NCBI RefSeq assembly: GCF_900129825.1
Contig: NZ_FQWZ01000007.1
Coordinates: 186,001 to 250,000, forward strand
Origin: Hydrocarboniphaga daqingensis
Lineage (GTDB): Bacteria; Pseudomonadota; Gammaproteobacteria; Nevskiales; Nevskiaceae
Direction of reading: 5' to 3'
DNA length: 64,000 bases
Shown here piece after piece: positions 20,850 to 29,088 of the stretch. The notes below the pieces were generated by a model. The model was not told the DNA's origin. It saw only the letters and a list, made by a program, of their open reading frames with translations, and made no database searches. A program made the translations under genes and the position numbers. Every line of letters starts with the position of its first letter. Within the stretch, counting starts at the first letter, position 1.

Positions 20850-21199
20850 GGGTTCTCTCCCTGTTGCCCGAGACGGGGGCAGTTATCGAATATCATGGTC
20901 CGCTTTGTGCACGCCTGTAAACTTCCAGCGGCGCACCGCGATCTGTAGGCAATTTGCTGACGCCGAATCGGTGAACGGGCGCCGCGCTGGCATGTGACAA
21001 CGACATTCCGTGGCCTGAATGGGCGCGGGTGCATCGATGCCCAACGTTGCGGCAGCGGGTGGCAGCCGTGGTGGCCGCGATGGCCGCGCGCCTGTGATGC
21101 GGGGGCAATCGCGCCGCCTGCGTTGACGCCCTTCTCGGCGCCGGCCTAGCCTGCCGCCGGACGGGCCGATCACGGCCGCAATCACGATGAGGACGGACT
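20850..21199. other. 350-bp divergent intergenic region
   Basis: This gap separates the divergently transcribed repeat protein (leftward) and the amidohydrolase (rightward). I see no convincing ORF, RNA gene or terminator. A GAGGA ribosome site lies just before the TTG start of the amidohydrolase. Promoters for both genes must lie here but none stands out. Confidence 0.5.
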
Positions 21200-22522
21200 T
21201 TGACGACTTTGGTTAGCGCGGGCCGCATGGCGACCGCCACGATGCTGCTGCTTGCGTTATGGCCTCTCGCCTCGATGCCGCTTCAGGCCGCCGACCCTGT
21301 GACCGCGATCCGCGCGGCGCAGTTGATCGATGGGGTCGCCGACCAGCCGCTGCGTGACGCCGTGGTGCTGATCGAAGGCGGGCGCATCACCGCGGTCGGC
21401 AGCGCGTTGCCGATCCCCGAAGGCGCGCAGCTGATCGACCTGGGCGGCGCCACGCTGCTGCCGGGCCTGATCGACTGCCACACGCATATCACCGGCGATC
21501 CTGGCGATTATTACGAGTCCTTGGTCCGCGACAGCTCGATCGACGTGGCCGTCAATGCTCATCTCTATGCCGAGCGCACCTTGCTGGCCGGATTCACGAC
21601 GGTGCGCAATCTGGGCGCGCCGGACTTCGTCGACGTGGCCCTGCGTCGCTCGATCGACGAACAGCGTACGCGCGGTCCGCGCATCGTCGCTGCCGGGCAC
21701 GGCATCGGTGCCACCGGCGGTCACGCCGATTTCACCGGGCTGTCGCCGTCGCTGCGCTTTACTGGATTCACCGGCGTCGCCGACGGCGTCGAAGCCGTGC
21801 GGCTCAAGGTGCGCGAGCAGGTCAAGTACGGCGCCGACGTGATCAAGATGGTGGCCACGGCCGGCGTCCTCAGCGAAGAAGATTCGGTCGGCGCACCGCA
21901 GTACACCCAGGCCGAAATGGATGCGCTGGTCGACGAAGCGCATCGCTGGGACCGCAAGGTGGCCGCCCACGCGCATGGCACCGAGGGCATCAAGATGGCG
22001 GTGCGCGCCGGCGTCGATTCGATCGAGCATGGCAGCCTGCTCGATGCCGAGGGCATTCGCATGATGAAGGCGCGCGGCACGTATCTGGTCGCCGACGTCT
22101 ACGACGACGACTACATCCTGGCCGAATACGCGCGTCTGAACTACCCGGAAAAAATTCTGGACAAAGAGCGCCAGGTCGGCCGGCTGCAGCGTGAGAACTT
22201 CCGCAAGGCCGTGCAGGCCGGCGTGCGGATCGCCTACGGCACTGACGCTGGCGTCTATCCGCACGGCGACAACGGCAAGCAGTTCGCCAAGCAGGTGGAG
22301 TGGGGCCAGACCCCGATGCAGGCGATCCAGTCCGCCACCGGACATGCGGCCGACTTGCTCGGTCGCAGCGACCGCGTGGGCCGCATCGCGCCAGGTCGCT
22401 ACGCCGATTTGATCGCCGTCAGCGGCGATCCGCTCAAGGACGTCAGCGAGCTGGAGCGCGTGCAGTTCGTGATGAAAGAGGGCCTGGTCTACAAGCGCAA
22501 CGGCAAGGCGCAGCTGCCGTAA
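21200..22522 (+). CDS. Secreted amidohydrolase family protein (imidazolonepropionase/Xaa-Pro dipeptidase-like)
   Basis: This 440-residue metal-dependent hydrolase has a signal peptide, indicating a periplasmic enzyme. Amidohydrolase landmarks are DCHTHITGD (metal histidines), KYGADVIKMVATAG (bridging lysine region), AAHAHGTEGI, DSIEHGSLL and AYGTDAGVYP (catalytic Asp). Homologues are usually labelled Xaa-Pro dipeptidase or imidazolonepropionase-related; several act on N-acyl or prolyl dipeptides, but the substrate is not deducible. The TTG start at 21200 is preceded by GAGGA at 6-nt spacing; an ATG at 21227 is an alternative. It is convergent with zapE and appears monocistronic. Confidence 0.88.
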   Translation: MTTLVSAGRMATATMLLLALWPLASMPLQAADPVTAIRAAQLIDGVADQPLRDAVVLIEGGRITAVGSALPIPEGAQLIDLGGATLLPGLIDCHTHITGDPGDYYESLVRDSSIDVAVNAHLYAERTLLAGFTTVRNLGAPDFVDVALRRSIDEQRTRGPRIVAAGHGIGATGGHADFTGLSPSLRFTGFTGVADGVEAVRLKVREQVKYGADVIKMVATAGVLSEEDSVGAPQYTQAEMDALVDEAHRWDRKVAAHAHGTEGIKMAVRAGVDSIEHGSLLDAEGIRMMKARGTYLVADVYDDDYILAEYARLNYPEKILDKERQVGRLQRENFRKAVQAGVRIAYGTDAGVYPHGDNGKQFAKQVEWGQTPMQAIQSATGHAADLLGRSDRVGRIAPGRYADLIAVSGDPLKDVSELERVQFVMKEGLVYKRNGKAQLP

Positions 22523-22535
22523 CGCCGCGCATGGC

Positions 22536-23651
22536 TCAGACCTGGTGCGGCTTGGCCAGGTATTCCTCGGACTGCATTTCCTTGAGCCGCGACAGCGTGC
22601 GCTTGAACTCGAAGCGCAGCTTGCGGCCGGCATACAGCTGATCCTGCGGCACGGCGGCGGCCAGGATCAGCTTGACGCCGCGGTCGTAGAACTCGTCGAC
22701 CAGATTGATGAAGCGCCGCGCGCCGTCCTCGTGCTCGAAGCTCAGCTGCGGGATGTTCGACAGCAATACCGTGTGGTACTCACGGCCGAGCTCGATGTAG
22801 TCGGCGGCCGAGCGCGCGGTTTCGCACAGCTCGGCAAAGTCGAACCAGACCACGCCGCCGGCATTGCGCCGCGTGCGCAGCGGCCGGCCTTGCACCTGGA
22901 TCACCGCGTCCGGCTTGCCGGCTTCGCCGGCCAGTTGCGCAAACCACGGTGGCAGCAGCACGTCGGCGTCGCCGTCGGCCGGTACCAGATACAGCTTGAC
23001 CCGCGTCAGCGCGCGCAGTCGGTAGTCGACGCCGCCGTCGACGTTCAGCACCTTGAGCCGCTGCTTGATGCGCTCGATCGCCGGCACGAAGTTCTGGCGC
23101 TGCAAGCCGTCCTTGTACAACTCGTCCGGCGCACAGTTGCTGGTCGCAATCAGCGTCACGCCCTCGTCGAACAGGTATTCGACGAGTTTGCCGAGGATCA
23201 TCGCGTCGGCGATGTCGGACACGTAGAACTCGTCGAAACAGAGCACGCGCACTTGATGGCTGATCTCCAGCGCGACCAGCTTGAGCGGGTCGCGCTTGTG
23301 CGAGTAGGTGCGCCGGCGCTCGTGGACATCGAGCATGAAGCGATGAAAGTGCGTGCGCTGCTTGTAGCCAAACGGCAGCGAGTCATAGAACGCGTCCATC
23401 AGATGCGTCTTGCCGCGCCCGACGCCGCCCCACAGGTACAGGCCTGACACCGGCGGCCAGCTGAGCCGGTTGCTGAGCAGCTTCTTTTTCGGCGGATACG
23501 CCAGCAGTTCGCGATACACCTCGTCGAGCGCGTCGACGGCAGCCGCCTGCGAGGCGTCGGCGACGAAGCCGCTGCGCGCCAGGTCCTGCTGGTAGCGCTG
23601 GCGCGGCGACAGGGCGTCTGCAGCGGGGGTTTCGGGGCTTTCGAGGCTCAT
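22536..23651 (-). CDS. zapE: Cell division ATPase ZapE (AFG1 family)
   Basis: This 371-residue AAA-type ATPase has Walker A GGVGRGKTH (K81), Walker B VLCFDEFYV and the ATSNCAPDELYKDGLQR segment typical of ZapE/AFG1. In E. coli ZapE binds FtsZ and supports late division under stress. The start is the ATG of MSLESPETPAAD, which overlaps the plsC-like stop by 4 bp (ATGA). The same frame stays open upstream through the acyltransferase gene, but that part is a shadow and not a fusion. Stop-to-stop spacing to the amidohydrolase is 13 bp. Confidence 0.94.
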   Translation of the reverse strand: MSLESPETPAADALSPRQRYQQDLARSGFVADASQAAAVDALDEVYRELLAYPPKKKLLSNRLSWPPVSGLYLWGGVGRGKTHLMDAFYDSLPFGYKQRTHFHRFMLDVHERRRTYSHKRDPLKLVALEISHQVRVLCFDEFYVSDIADAMILGKLVEYLFDEGVTLIATSNCAPDELYKDGLQRQNFVPAIERIKQRLKVLNVDGGVDYRLRALTRVKLYLVPADGDADVLLPPWFAQLAGEAGKPDAVIQVQGRPLRTRRNAGGVVWFDFAELCETARSAADYIELGREYHTVLLSNIPQLSFEHEDGARRFINLVDEFYDRGVKLILAAAVPQDQLYAGRKLRFEFKRTLSRLKEMQSEEYLAKPHQV

Positions 23652-24433
23652 GCGGGTTCTGCCGTGGCGGCGATCGGGTCGGGCTCGGCGCCAGCGAGCG
23701 CGACGGCTGCGTCGGGTTCGCCGCAGCGGGCCAGCACCACGGCGCGGGCCGCGTCGCGCAATGCGGCAGCGTGGTCGCCGACCGGCAGCGGGGGCGCGAT
23801 GTCGACTTCCACCGCACTCCAGCGGAAGCGGACCGAGCCGCCACCGAGCAAGCGCCGCGTGCCGCGGATCGTGACCGGTACGACCGGAATGCCGGCTTTG
23901 GCTGCCAGCAGAAAGGCCCCGTTCTTGAATGGAAGCAGGCCGGGTTCGGCCTTGAACGTGCCTTCGGCGAAGATCGCCAGCGACTCGCCGTTGTGCAGAT
24001 CGCGCAGCATCGCCCGCGTCTGCACGGCGCCGGCTCGCGCGCTGCTGCGGTTGACGAAACGGTAGCCCATGCGACGCAGCACGGTGCCGGCGTAGAACCA
24101 GCTGGCGACCCCGTGCTGGATCACGAACGTGAAGCGGCGCGGCAGCACGGCGGTCATCACCAGCCCGTCGAGGTAGCTGGCGTGATTGCTGACCACGATG
24201 CAGGGCCCGGCGGGCAGATTGCCGGCGCCGCGGATCCGCAGCGGAACCAGCATCAGCATCAGGCCCAGCCGCACGCCATAGGCGCCGATGTGACGGCGCA
24301 GCGTCTGCCCCGGCGCGATCAGGATCAGCGGGCAGATCAGCAAAAAGGTGTTGATGCAGAACACCAGCGTGGCATACGCGGTGTAGAGACCTGCCAGCAG
24401 GCGCGCGGGCAGGGAAGGAGTGTCGGTGGCCAT
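23648..24433 (-). CDS. 1-acyl-sn-glycerol-3-phosphate acyltransferase-like protein
   Basis: This 261-residue PlsC-type acyltransferase has the H(x4)D motif H84-A-S-Y-L-D89, the EGTF motif and a later VPVTIRGTRR block. Two hydrophobic segments lie in the first 65 residues, so it is an inner-membrane enzyme. It probably acylates lysophosphatidic acid or another lyso-lipid; it may be a secondary paralogue rather than the main PlsC. It overlaps zapE by 4 bp, so the two are co-translated. It is divergent from xerD. Confidence 0.88.
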   Translation of the reverse strand: MATDTPSLPARLLAGLYTAYATLVFCINTFLLICPLILIAPGQTLRRHIGAYGVRLGLMLMLVPLRIRGAGNLPAGPCIVVSNHASYLDGLVMTAVLPRRFTFVIQHGVASWFYAGTVLRRMGYRFVNRSSARAGAVQTRAMLRDLHNGESLAIFAEGTFKAEPGLLPFKNGAFLLAAKAGIPVVPVTIRGTRRLLGGGSVRFRWSAVEVDIAPPLPVGDHAAALRDAARAVVLARCGEPDAAVALAGAEPDPIAATAEPA

Positions 24434-24471
24434 GGCGCGGCATTATCGGGGATCGAGCGACGATCCGCTTC

Positions 24472-24477
24472 TACAAT
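24472..24477 (+). promoter_or_regulatory. Candidate -10 box of xerD, leaderless transcript possible
   Basis: TACAAT ends 6 bp before the xerD ATG, so the expected transcription start would fall on or next to the initiator A. No clear -35 hexamer was found 17 bp upstream, and no Shine-Dalgarno site precedes the ATG. Confidence 0.3.
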
Positions 24478-24483
24478 GCGCCG

Positions 24484-25443
24484 ATGACCGACCCCTCTCC
24501 GTTTGCTGAGCAGGCCCGTGCCGACGATGCAGCGGCGATCGAGCGGCTGCTCGACTTGTTGTGGATCGAGCGCGGTAGCGGCACGCAGACACTGGCCGCG
24601 TATCGGTCTGATCTGATGCTGTTCGCGCGCTGGCTGGCGACCCGCGACGTTGCCATCGCCGAGGCTGGCGAAGCCGACATCCGCGACTATCTGGCGATGC
24701 GCGGCCGGTTGCACGAGCAGATGCGCGGCAAGGACCGCAGCCTGCAGTTTTCGGCTCGGTCGCAAGCCCGGCTGATGTCGGCACTGCGGCGCTTCTACCG
24801 CTTTCTGGTCCGCGACGGCCAGCGCAAGGATGACCCCAGTGCGCGGCTGACCTCGCCCAAGCTGCCGCGTGCGCTGCCCAAGCACATGGAACAGGCGCAG
24901 GTCGACCAGCTGCTCGACGCGCCCGATGTCGCCAGCCCGCGCGGCTTGCGTGACCGCGCGATGCTCGAACTGATGTACGCCAGCGGCCTGCGCGTCAGCG
25001 AGCTGGTCAATCTGAAGCGACACCAGCTGAGCCTGCAGCAGAATCTGGTGCAGCTGGTCGGCAAGGGCGGCAAGGAGCGGCTGGTGCCGATCGGCGAGAT
25101 TGCCGAGCAATGGCTGCGGGACTATCTGGCGCAGGCACGCCCCGAGCTGTCGCGAGGTCAGGAATCCGACTGGCTGTTCGTCACCTCGCGCGGCGGGCCG
25201 ATGACGCGTCACAACTTCTGGCAGCTGATCCAGCGCTACGCGGCCAAAGCCGGCATCCGCCAGCACCTGTCGCCGCACACGCTACGCCACGCGTTTGCAA
25301 CGCATCTGCTCGACCACGGCGCTGACTTGCGCGTGGTGCAGACCTTGCTGGGCCACGCCGACCTGTCGACAACGCAGATCTACACGCATGTCACCCGGGT
25401 ACGCCTGCGCGACTTGCACCAGCGACATCACCCTCGGGCCTAA
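24484..25443 (+). CDS. xerD: Tyrosine recombinase XerD
   Basis: This 319-residue site-specific recombinase resolves chromosome dimers at dif with XerC and FtsK. The N-terminal SAM-like domain spans about residues 14-110. The catalytic domain has R170 (ASGLRVSEL), K194 (GKGGKER), H265-T-L-R268, H291 (LLGHADLSTTQ) and the nucleophile Y300. The order and spacing fit XerD rather than a phage integrase. About 20 residues at the N-terminus are extra relative to E. coli. It is followed by a dsbC gene, a neighbourhood common in gammaproteobacteria. Confidence 0.95.
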   Translation: MTDPSPFAEQARADDAAAIERLLDLLWIERGSGTQTLAAYRSDLMLFARWLATRDVAIAEAGEADIRDYLAMRGRLHEQMRGKDRSLQFSARSQARLMSALRRFYRFLVRDGQRKDDPSARLTSPKLPRALPKHMEQAQVDQLLDAPDVASPRGLRDRAMLELMYASGLRVSELVNLKRHQLSLQQNLVQLVGKGGKERLVPIGEIAEQWLRDYLAQARPELSRGQESDWLFVTSRGGPMTRHNFWQLIQRYAAKAGIRQHLSPHTLRHAFATHLLDHGADLRVVQTLLGHADLSTTQIYTHVTRVRLRDLHQRHHPRA

Positions 25444-25525
25444 GCGGTCGTCGTCGTCACAGCGTTGGTGGCATCATGCAGCTCCGGTGGCGAGCCCGCC
25501 GGTCCCCCACCTCGTGGATCGTTCC

Positions 25526-26335
25526 GTGAACAAACTGCGCCTTTATTTGCCTGCCCTGCTATTGCTGTCGCTGGTCGCCTGCAAGCCGCCGACGCCGCCC
25601 GATCAGCCGCCATCGCAGCCTGCCGCCGCGTCGGAACCGGCAGCGCCGGCCTCCAGCGCCGAGCTGGAAGCGGTGCGCGCCGCCGTCGTCGCCAACATGC
25701 CGGAGCTGTTGCCCGAACACGTGCGTGCCACGCCGATGCCCGGCCTGTACGAGATCCAGATCGGCATGAACTTCGGCTACGTGACCGCTGACGGCCGCTA
25801 TCTGATCGCCGGCGACATGACCGACCTGCAGACGCGCAAGGAACTGACCGAAGACCGTCGCCGCCAGGCGCGGATCGCGCTCGTCGAGAAGCTCGATCAG
25901 AGCGGCTACATCGAGTTTGCGCCCGAGGCCCAGCCCGCCAAGTACACGGTCACCGTGTTCACCGACGTCGACTGTGGCTACTGCCGGATGCTGCATCGCC
26001 AGATCGCCGAGTACAACGCGCGCGGCATCGCCGTGCGTTATTTGTTCTTCCCGCGGACCGGCGCCGACACGCCGTCGTTCTACAAGGCCGAAGAAGTCTG
26101 GTGCTCGGCCGACCGCAAGGCCGCGCTGACCCAAGCCAAGTCGGGCGCCGATCTGAAGGGCGACAAGTCCTGCGACAACCCGGTGATGGCGCAGCTGCAG
26201 GCGGCCGCCGAGCTGGGTTTGCGCGGCACGCCGTCGATCCTGCTGCCCAACGGCGAACTGGTGCCCGGCTATCGTCCGCCCGACGATCTGCTGGCGGTGC
26301 TGCAGAAGGCGGCCGGCGAAACCCCAGCCAGTTGA
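25526..26335 (+). CDS. dsbC: DsbC-type thiol:disulfide interchange lipoprotein, CGYC active site
   Basis: This 269-residue periplasmic disulfide isomerase has a lipoprotein signal with lipobox L-V-A-C19, so it is probably membrane-tethered. A Pro/Ala-rich linker follows, then a DsbC dimerisation domain (MPGLYEIQIGMNFGYVTADG) and a thioredoxin fold with active site C150-G-Y-C153. A second cysteine pair (VWC...SCDN) and the cis-Pro region LRGTPSILLPNG are present. The GTG start at 25526 has GTGGA at 7-nt spacing; a GTG four codons earlier is less likely. It is 5 bp upstream of a paralogue and downstream of xerD. Reduction in vivo would come from a DsbD-type protein. Confidence 0.92.
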   Translation: MNKLRLYLPALLLLSLVACKPPTPPDQPPSQPAAASEPAAPASSAELEAVRAAVVANMPELLPEHVRATPMPGLYEIQIGMNFGYVTADGRYLIAGDMTDLQTRKELTEDRRRQARIALVEKLDQSGYIEFAPEAQPAKYTVTVFTDVDCGYCRMLHRQIAEYNARGIAVRYLFFPRTGADTPSFYKAEEVWCSADRKAALTQAKSGADLKGDKSCDNPVMAQLQAAAELGLRGTPSILLPNGELVPGYRPPDDLLAVLQKAAGETPAS

Positions 26336-26340
26336 TCGGC

Positions 26341-27159
26341 ATGCCCAAGCCGGTCGCGCATCCGGGCGCCGGAGCGGTGCTGCGGCGCGCGCTGTTGCTG
26401 ATGCTGGCGTGGACCGCGCCAGCGGCCGCTGGCGATCCAGCGGCGCCGGTCGACACCGTGCTCGAACAGATGCGCGATCACCTCGCCAGCCGGCTGCCCG
26501 AAGTCCGGCGCGAGGACATCGTCCGCTCTGCATCGCCGGGCCTGTTCGAAGTGCGGGCCGAACACACGATCGGCTACGTGACCGCCGACGGCCGATTTCT
26601 GCTGTCGGGCAGCCTGGTCGACATCGACACCGGCGAGCGGATCACCGAGCGTCGCCTTAACGAGGACCGCTTGCAGACGATCGCGCCGCTGCTGTCCGGC
26701 GCTATCGAATTTGCTCCGGCAGCGCCGACGCAGTGGATTACGGTGTTCACCGACATCGACTGCCAGTACTGCCGCCTGCTGCATCAGGAAGTGCCGCGGT
26801 TGAACGAGCAGGGTGTCGGCGTGCGGTATCTGTTTTTTTCGCGCTTCGGCGAAGGGTCCAAGCCGTATGAGCGCGCTCGCGTGGTCTGGTGTCAGAAGGA
26901 TCGTCGTGGTGCGCTCGATGCTGGTTTGCGCGCCGGCGTCGTCAGCAGTCGCAAAGTCGCGTGCGATGACGACCCGGTGCGGCAGCAGTATCAGGTCGCC
27001 AGTGACCTGAGCCTGCGCGGTACGCCGGTCAGCATCTTTCCCGACGGCAGCGTGTATTACGGCTATGCCAAGGCCGAGGCGCTGATCCAAGAGCTGACGC
27101 AGCGCCAAGCAGCGGCGGCGCAGCTGGATACCGTCAAAACCGATGCCCACCCAAACTGA
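26341..27159 (+). CDS. Second DsbC-like thioredoxin-fold protein, CQYC active site
   Basis: This 272-residue paralogue of the preceding gene has an ordinary signal peptide (cleavage near APAAAG) instead of a lipobox. Its dimerisation domain (SPGLFEVRAEHTIGYVTADG) and thioredoxin fold align along their length with DsbC1. The active site is C141-Q-Y-C144, and the second cysteine pair (VWC...VACDD) and cis-Pro RGTPVSIFPDG are kept. The changed dipeptide between the cysteines should alter redox potential or substrate choice. The ATG lies 5 bp after the dsbC stop, so the two form an operon. This is probably a local duplication with specialisation. Confidence 0.88.
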   Translation: MPKPVAHPGAGAVLRRALLLMLAWTAPAAAGDPAAPVDTVLEQMRDHLASRLPEVRREDIVRSASPGLFEVRAEHTIGYVTADGRFLLSGSLVDIDTGERITERRLNEDRLQTIAPLLSGAIEFAPAAPTQWITVFTDIDCQYCRLLHQEVPRLNEQGVGVRYLFFSRFGEGSKPYERARVVWCQKDRRGALDAGLRAGVVSSRKVACDDDPVRQQYQVASDLSLRGTPVSIFPDGSVYYGYAKAEALIQELTQRQAAAAQLDTVKTDAHPN

Positions 27160-27313
27160 CGGGCCGTTCATGCGACAGATGATCGTCGCCGGGTCGGCTC
27201 CCGACGTCCCCGCCGCTGCCGCATTGCACAAAAAAATTAGCGGCCCCGCTTGAATCTCGGCCAATCGCCCCCTTGTAATGGCTTGAGCTGAACAAACAGA
27301 AGCGATCTCACCG

Positions 27314-27418
27314 ATGAAGCTGCCCGTGTGCTTGAGCGGCGCGTGCCACGACGCGCCTCTACCGATTCGCGGCCGTCTGTCGATGACGGCGGTCGTTCGC
27401 AGTGGAGGCCTGGGCTGA
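27314..27418 (+). CDS. Possible 34-residue peptide overlapping the ABC-like gene start
   Basis: An ATG at 27314 opens a 34-codon frame whose TGA overlaps the ATG of the next gene (TGATG at 27416-27420). The peptide starts MKLPVCLSGACHDAPLP and ends RSGGLG, with two cysteines near the N-terminus. About four-fifths of its codons end in G or C, as in local genes. The ribosome site is weak (AGAAG about 11 nt upstream). It could be a leader peptide for translational coupling, an exported substrate, or chance. Confidence 0.28.
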   Translation: MKLPVCLSGACHDAPLPIRGRLSMTAVVRSGGLG

Positions 27419-29088
27419 TGGGCGCGCCGTTGGATGTCGCGTCACAACGACAACGTCTGTCGCGGCTGTTCAGTTCGATCATCAGCCCCGACCGCCGCTT
27501 CTACTGGCTGGCCTTCGTCTACGGCTTGGCCACTGCAGTCTTGGCGCTCGCGGTGCCGTTCTCGGTACAGGTATTGATCAGCACGGTGTCGAATACCGCG
27601 CTGCTGAGGCCGGTCGTCGTGCTGGCCATCGTGCTTTTTTCGCTGCTGCTGATGTATGGCCTGCTGTACGCGGTGCAATCGCATCTGATGGACCGCTTCG
27701 AGCGCCGCTTCTTTGCGCGGCTGTCGCAGACCGCGGTGCTGCGCAGCTTGCATGCGCGCGTGATCGAGACGCCCGGGCTCAACCGCGAAGAGCTGGCCAA
27801 CCGCTTCTTCGAAGTCGTCACCGTGCAGCGCAACGTGCCCAAGCTGGTTCTGGACGGCACCTCGGTGCTGCTGCAGTCGCTGGTCGGCATCGTCGTCGTG
27901 GCGGCCTACAACCCGGTGTTCATCGTGTTCAGCGCGGTTTTGCTGCTGATCGCCTGGATGATCTGGCGCGGCTGGGTCGACGACGCGGTCACCACCAAGC
28001 TGGCCGCGTCGCGCGCCAAGTTCAAGACCGCGCGCTGGATTGCCGAACTCGGCCGCGTCCATGGATCGTTCCAGTCAGAGCGCACGATCCGCTACGCCGC
28101 GCAGCAGACCGAGAATCTGATCGCTGCCTATGTTGGAGAGCATCGCGGCCACTTCCGCTTCAAGCTGTCGCAGTTGTGCGGCTACTACGGACTGTACGCG
28201 CTGGCCAGCGCCGGACTGCTGGGCGTCGGCGGCTGGTTGGTGATCCGCAACCAGCTGACGCTCGGCCAGCTGGTCGCCGCGGAACTGATCTTTGCTGCGG
28301 TGTTCACGTCGCTGACGCGCTTGCCGTCGCTGCTCGACCAGTACTACGAGCTGTGCGCTGCCGTCGACAAACTCGGCGAGCTGCTCGAAGCGCCGCAGGA
28401 ATCGAAGATTCAGGGCGAGCCCTTGCCGGCTGGCCCGCTGGGCTTGCACTTCGACCGTGTCGACACGCAGTGGGCCGGCATCGGCTACCAGCTCGATTAC
28501 GCACTGGCGGCCGGTGCCAAGATCTGGGTGCAGGACGACGACGATGATCTGCGCGCTGCTGTTCTGGCGCTGGTCCAGCGTCGTCACGTCGCCGACAGCG
28601 GCTGCCTTCGCATCGGCTCTGCGCACGTCGACGAGCTCGACGTGCATCAACTGCGCGACGCGGTGATCGTCGTCGATGATGCCGAGCCGCTGGAGCAGAG
28701 CATTGCCGACAATCTGAGCTTGGGCGATGAGTCGATCACGCGCTCGCAAATGCGCGACCAGCTGCAGGCGCTCGGCCTGGGGCATGTGCTGGAGCGTCTG
28801 CCCGAAGGGCTGGACACGCGGCTGGCCCGCACCGGCTACCCGCTGTCGCCCGAGGATGCGATCCGGCTGAAGATCGCCATCGCCTTGCTGGCTCGCCCGC
28901 GCGTGCTGATCGTCACCCCGGTGCTCGATCGCCTGTCGCAGCGCCAGCGGCAGGCCGTGATTGACGCCGTGCTGGCCCAGCCGTCACTCACTTTCGTGCT
29001 GTTTACGCATCGCGACGACGTACAAGGACTGCAGGGGCCTGAGACGCTGGGTCATCCGCTGGATCGCCGCGACGGAGACGCCGCATGA
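27418..29088 (+). CDS. ABC exporter-like membrane protein with degenerate nucleotide-binding domain
   Basis: This 556-residue protein has the layout of a type I secretion ABC exporter half-transporter: a transmembrane domain with several hydrophobic helices in about residues 30-290, then a C-terminal region that aligns collinearly with an ABC ATPase. The catalytic motifs are lost. At the Walker A position it reads VQDDDDDLR (371-379), the Q-loop Gln is D420, the signature is L476-S-P-E-D instead of LSGGQ, and Walker B ends T500-P501 instead of DE. Only the switch histidine (H531 in FTHRDD) and flanks such as LPEGLDTRL survive. No C39 peptidase domain is present. The ATG at 27418 has GGAGG at 9-nt spacing. 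It overlaps an HlyD-like gene by 4 bp. ATP hydrolysis is unlikely; export driven by another ATPase, or a scaffold role, is possible. Confidence 0.82.
   Translation: MGAPLDVASQRQRLSRLFSSIISPDRRFYWLAFVYGLATAVLALAVPFSVQVLISTVSNTALLRPVVVLAIVLFSLLLMYGLLYAVQSHLMDRFERRFFARLSQTAVLRSLHARVIETPGLNREELANRFFEVVTVQRNVPKLVLDGTSVLLQSLVGIVVVAAYNPVFIVFSAVLLLIAWMIWRGWVDDAVTTKLAASRAKFKTARWIAELGRVHGSFQSERTIRYAAQQTENLIAAYVGEHRGHFRFKLSQLCGYYGLYALASAGLLGVGGWLVIRNQLTLGQLVAAELIFAAVFTSLTRLPSLLDQYYELCAAVDKLGELLEAPQESKIQGEPLPAGPLGLHFDRVDTQWAGIGYQLDYALAAGAKIWVQDDDDDLRAAVLALVQRRHVADSGCLRIGSAHVDELDVHQLRDAVIVVDDAEPLEQSIADNLSLGDESITRSQMRDQLQALGLGHVLERLPEGLDTRLARTGYPLSPEDAIRLKIAIALLARPRVLIVTPVLDRLSQRQRQAVIDAVLAQPSLTFVLFTHRDDVQGLQGPETLGHPLDRRDGDAA

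Noticed and set aside
22536..24443. An apparent acyltransferase-ZapE fusion in a single 635-codon frame
   Set aside because: The first half of this frame is a shadow of the plsC-like gene, which is read in another frame; an ATGA overlap at 23648-23651 separates the two real genes.
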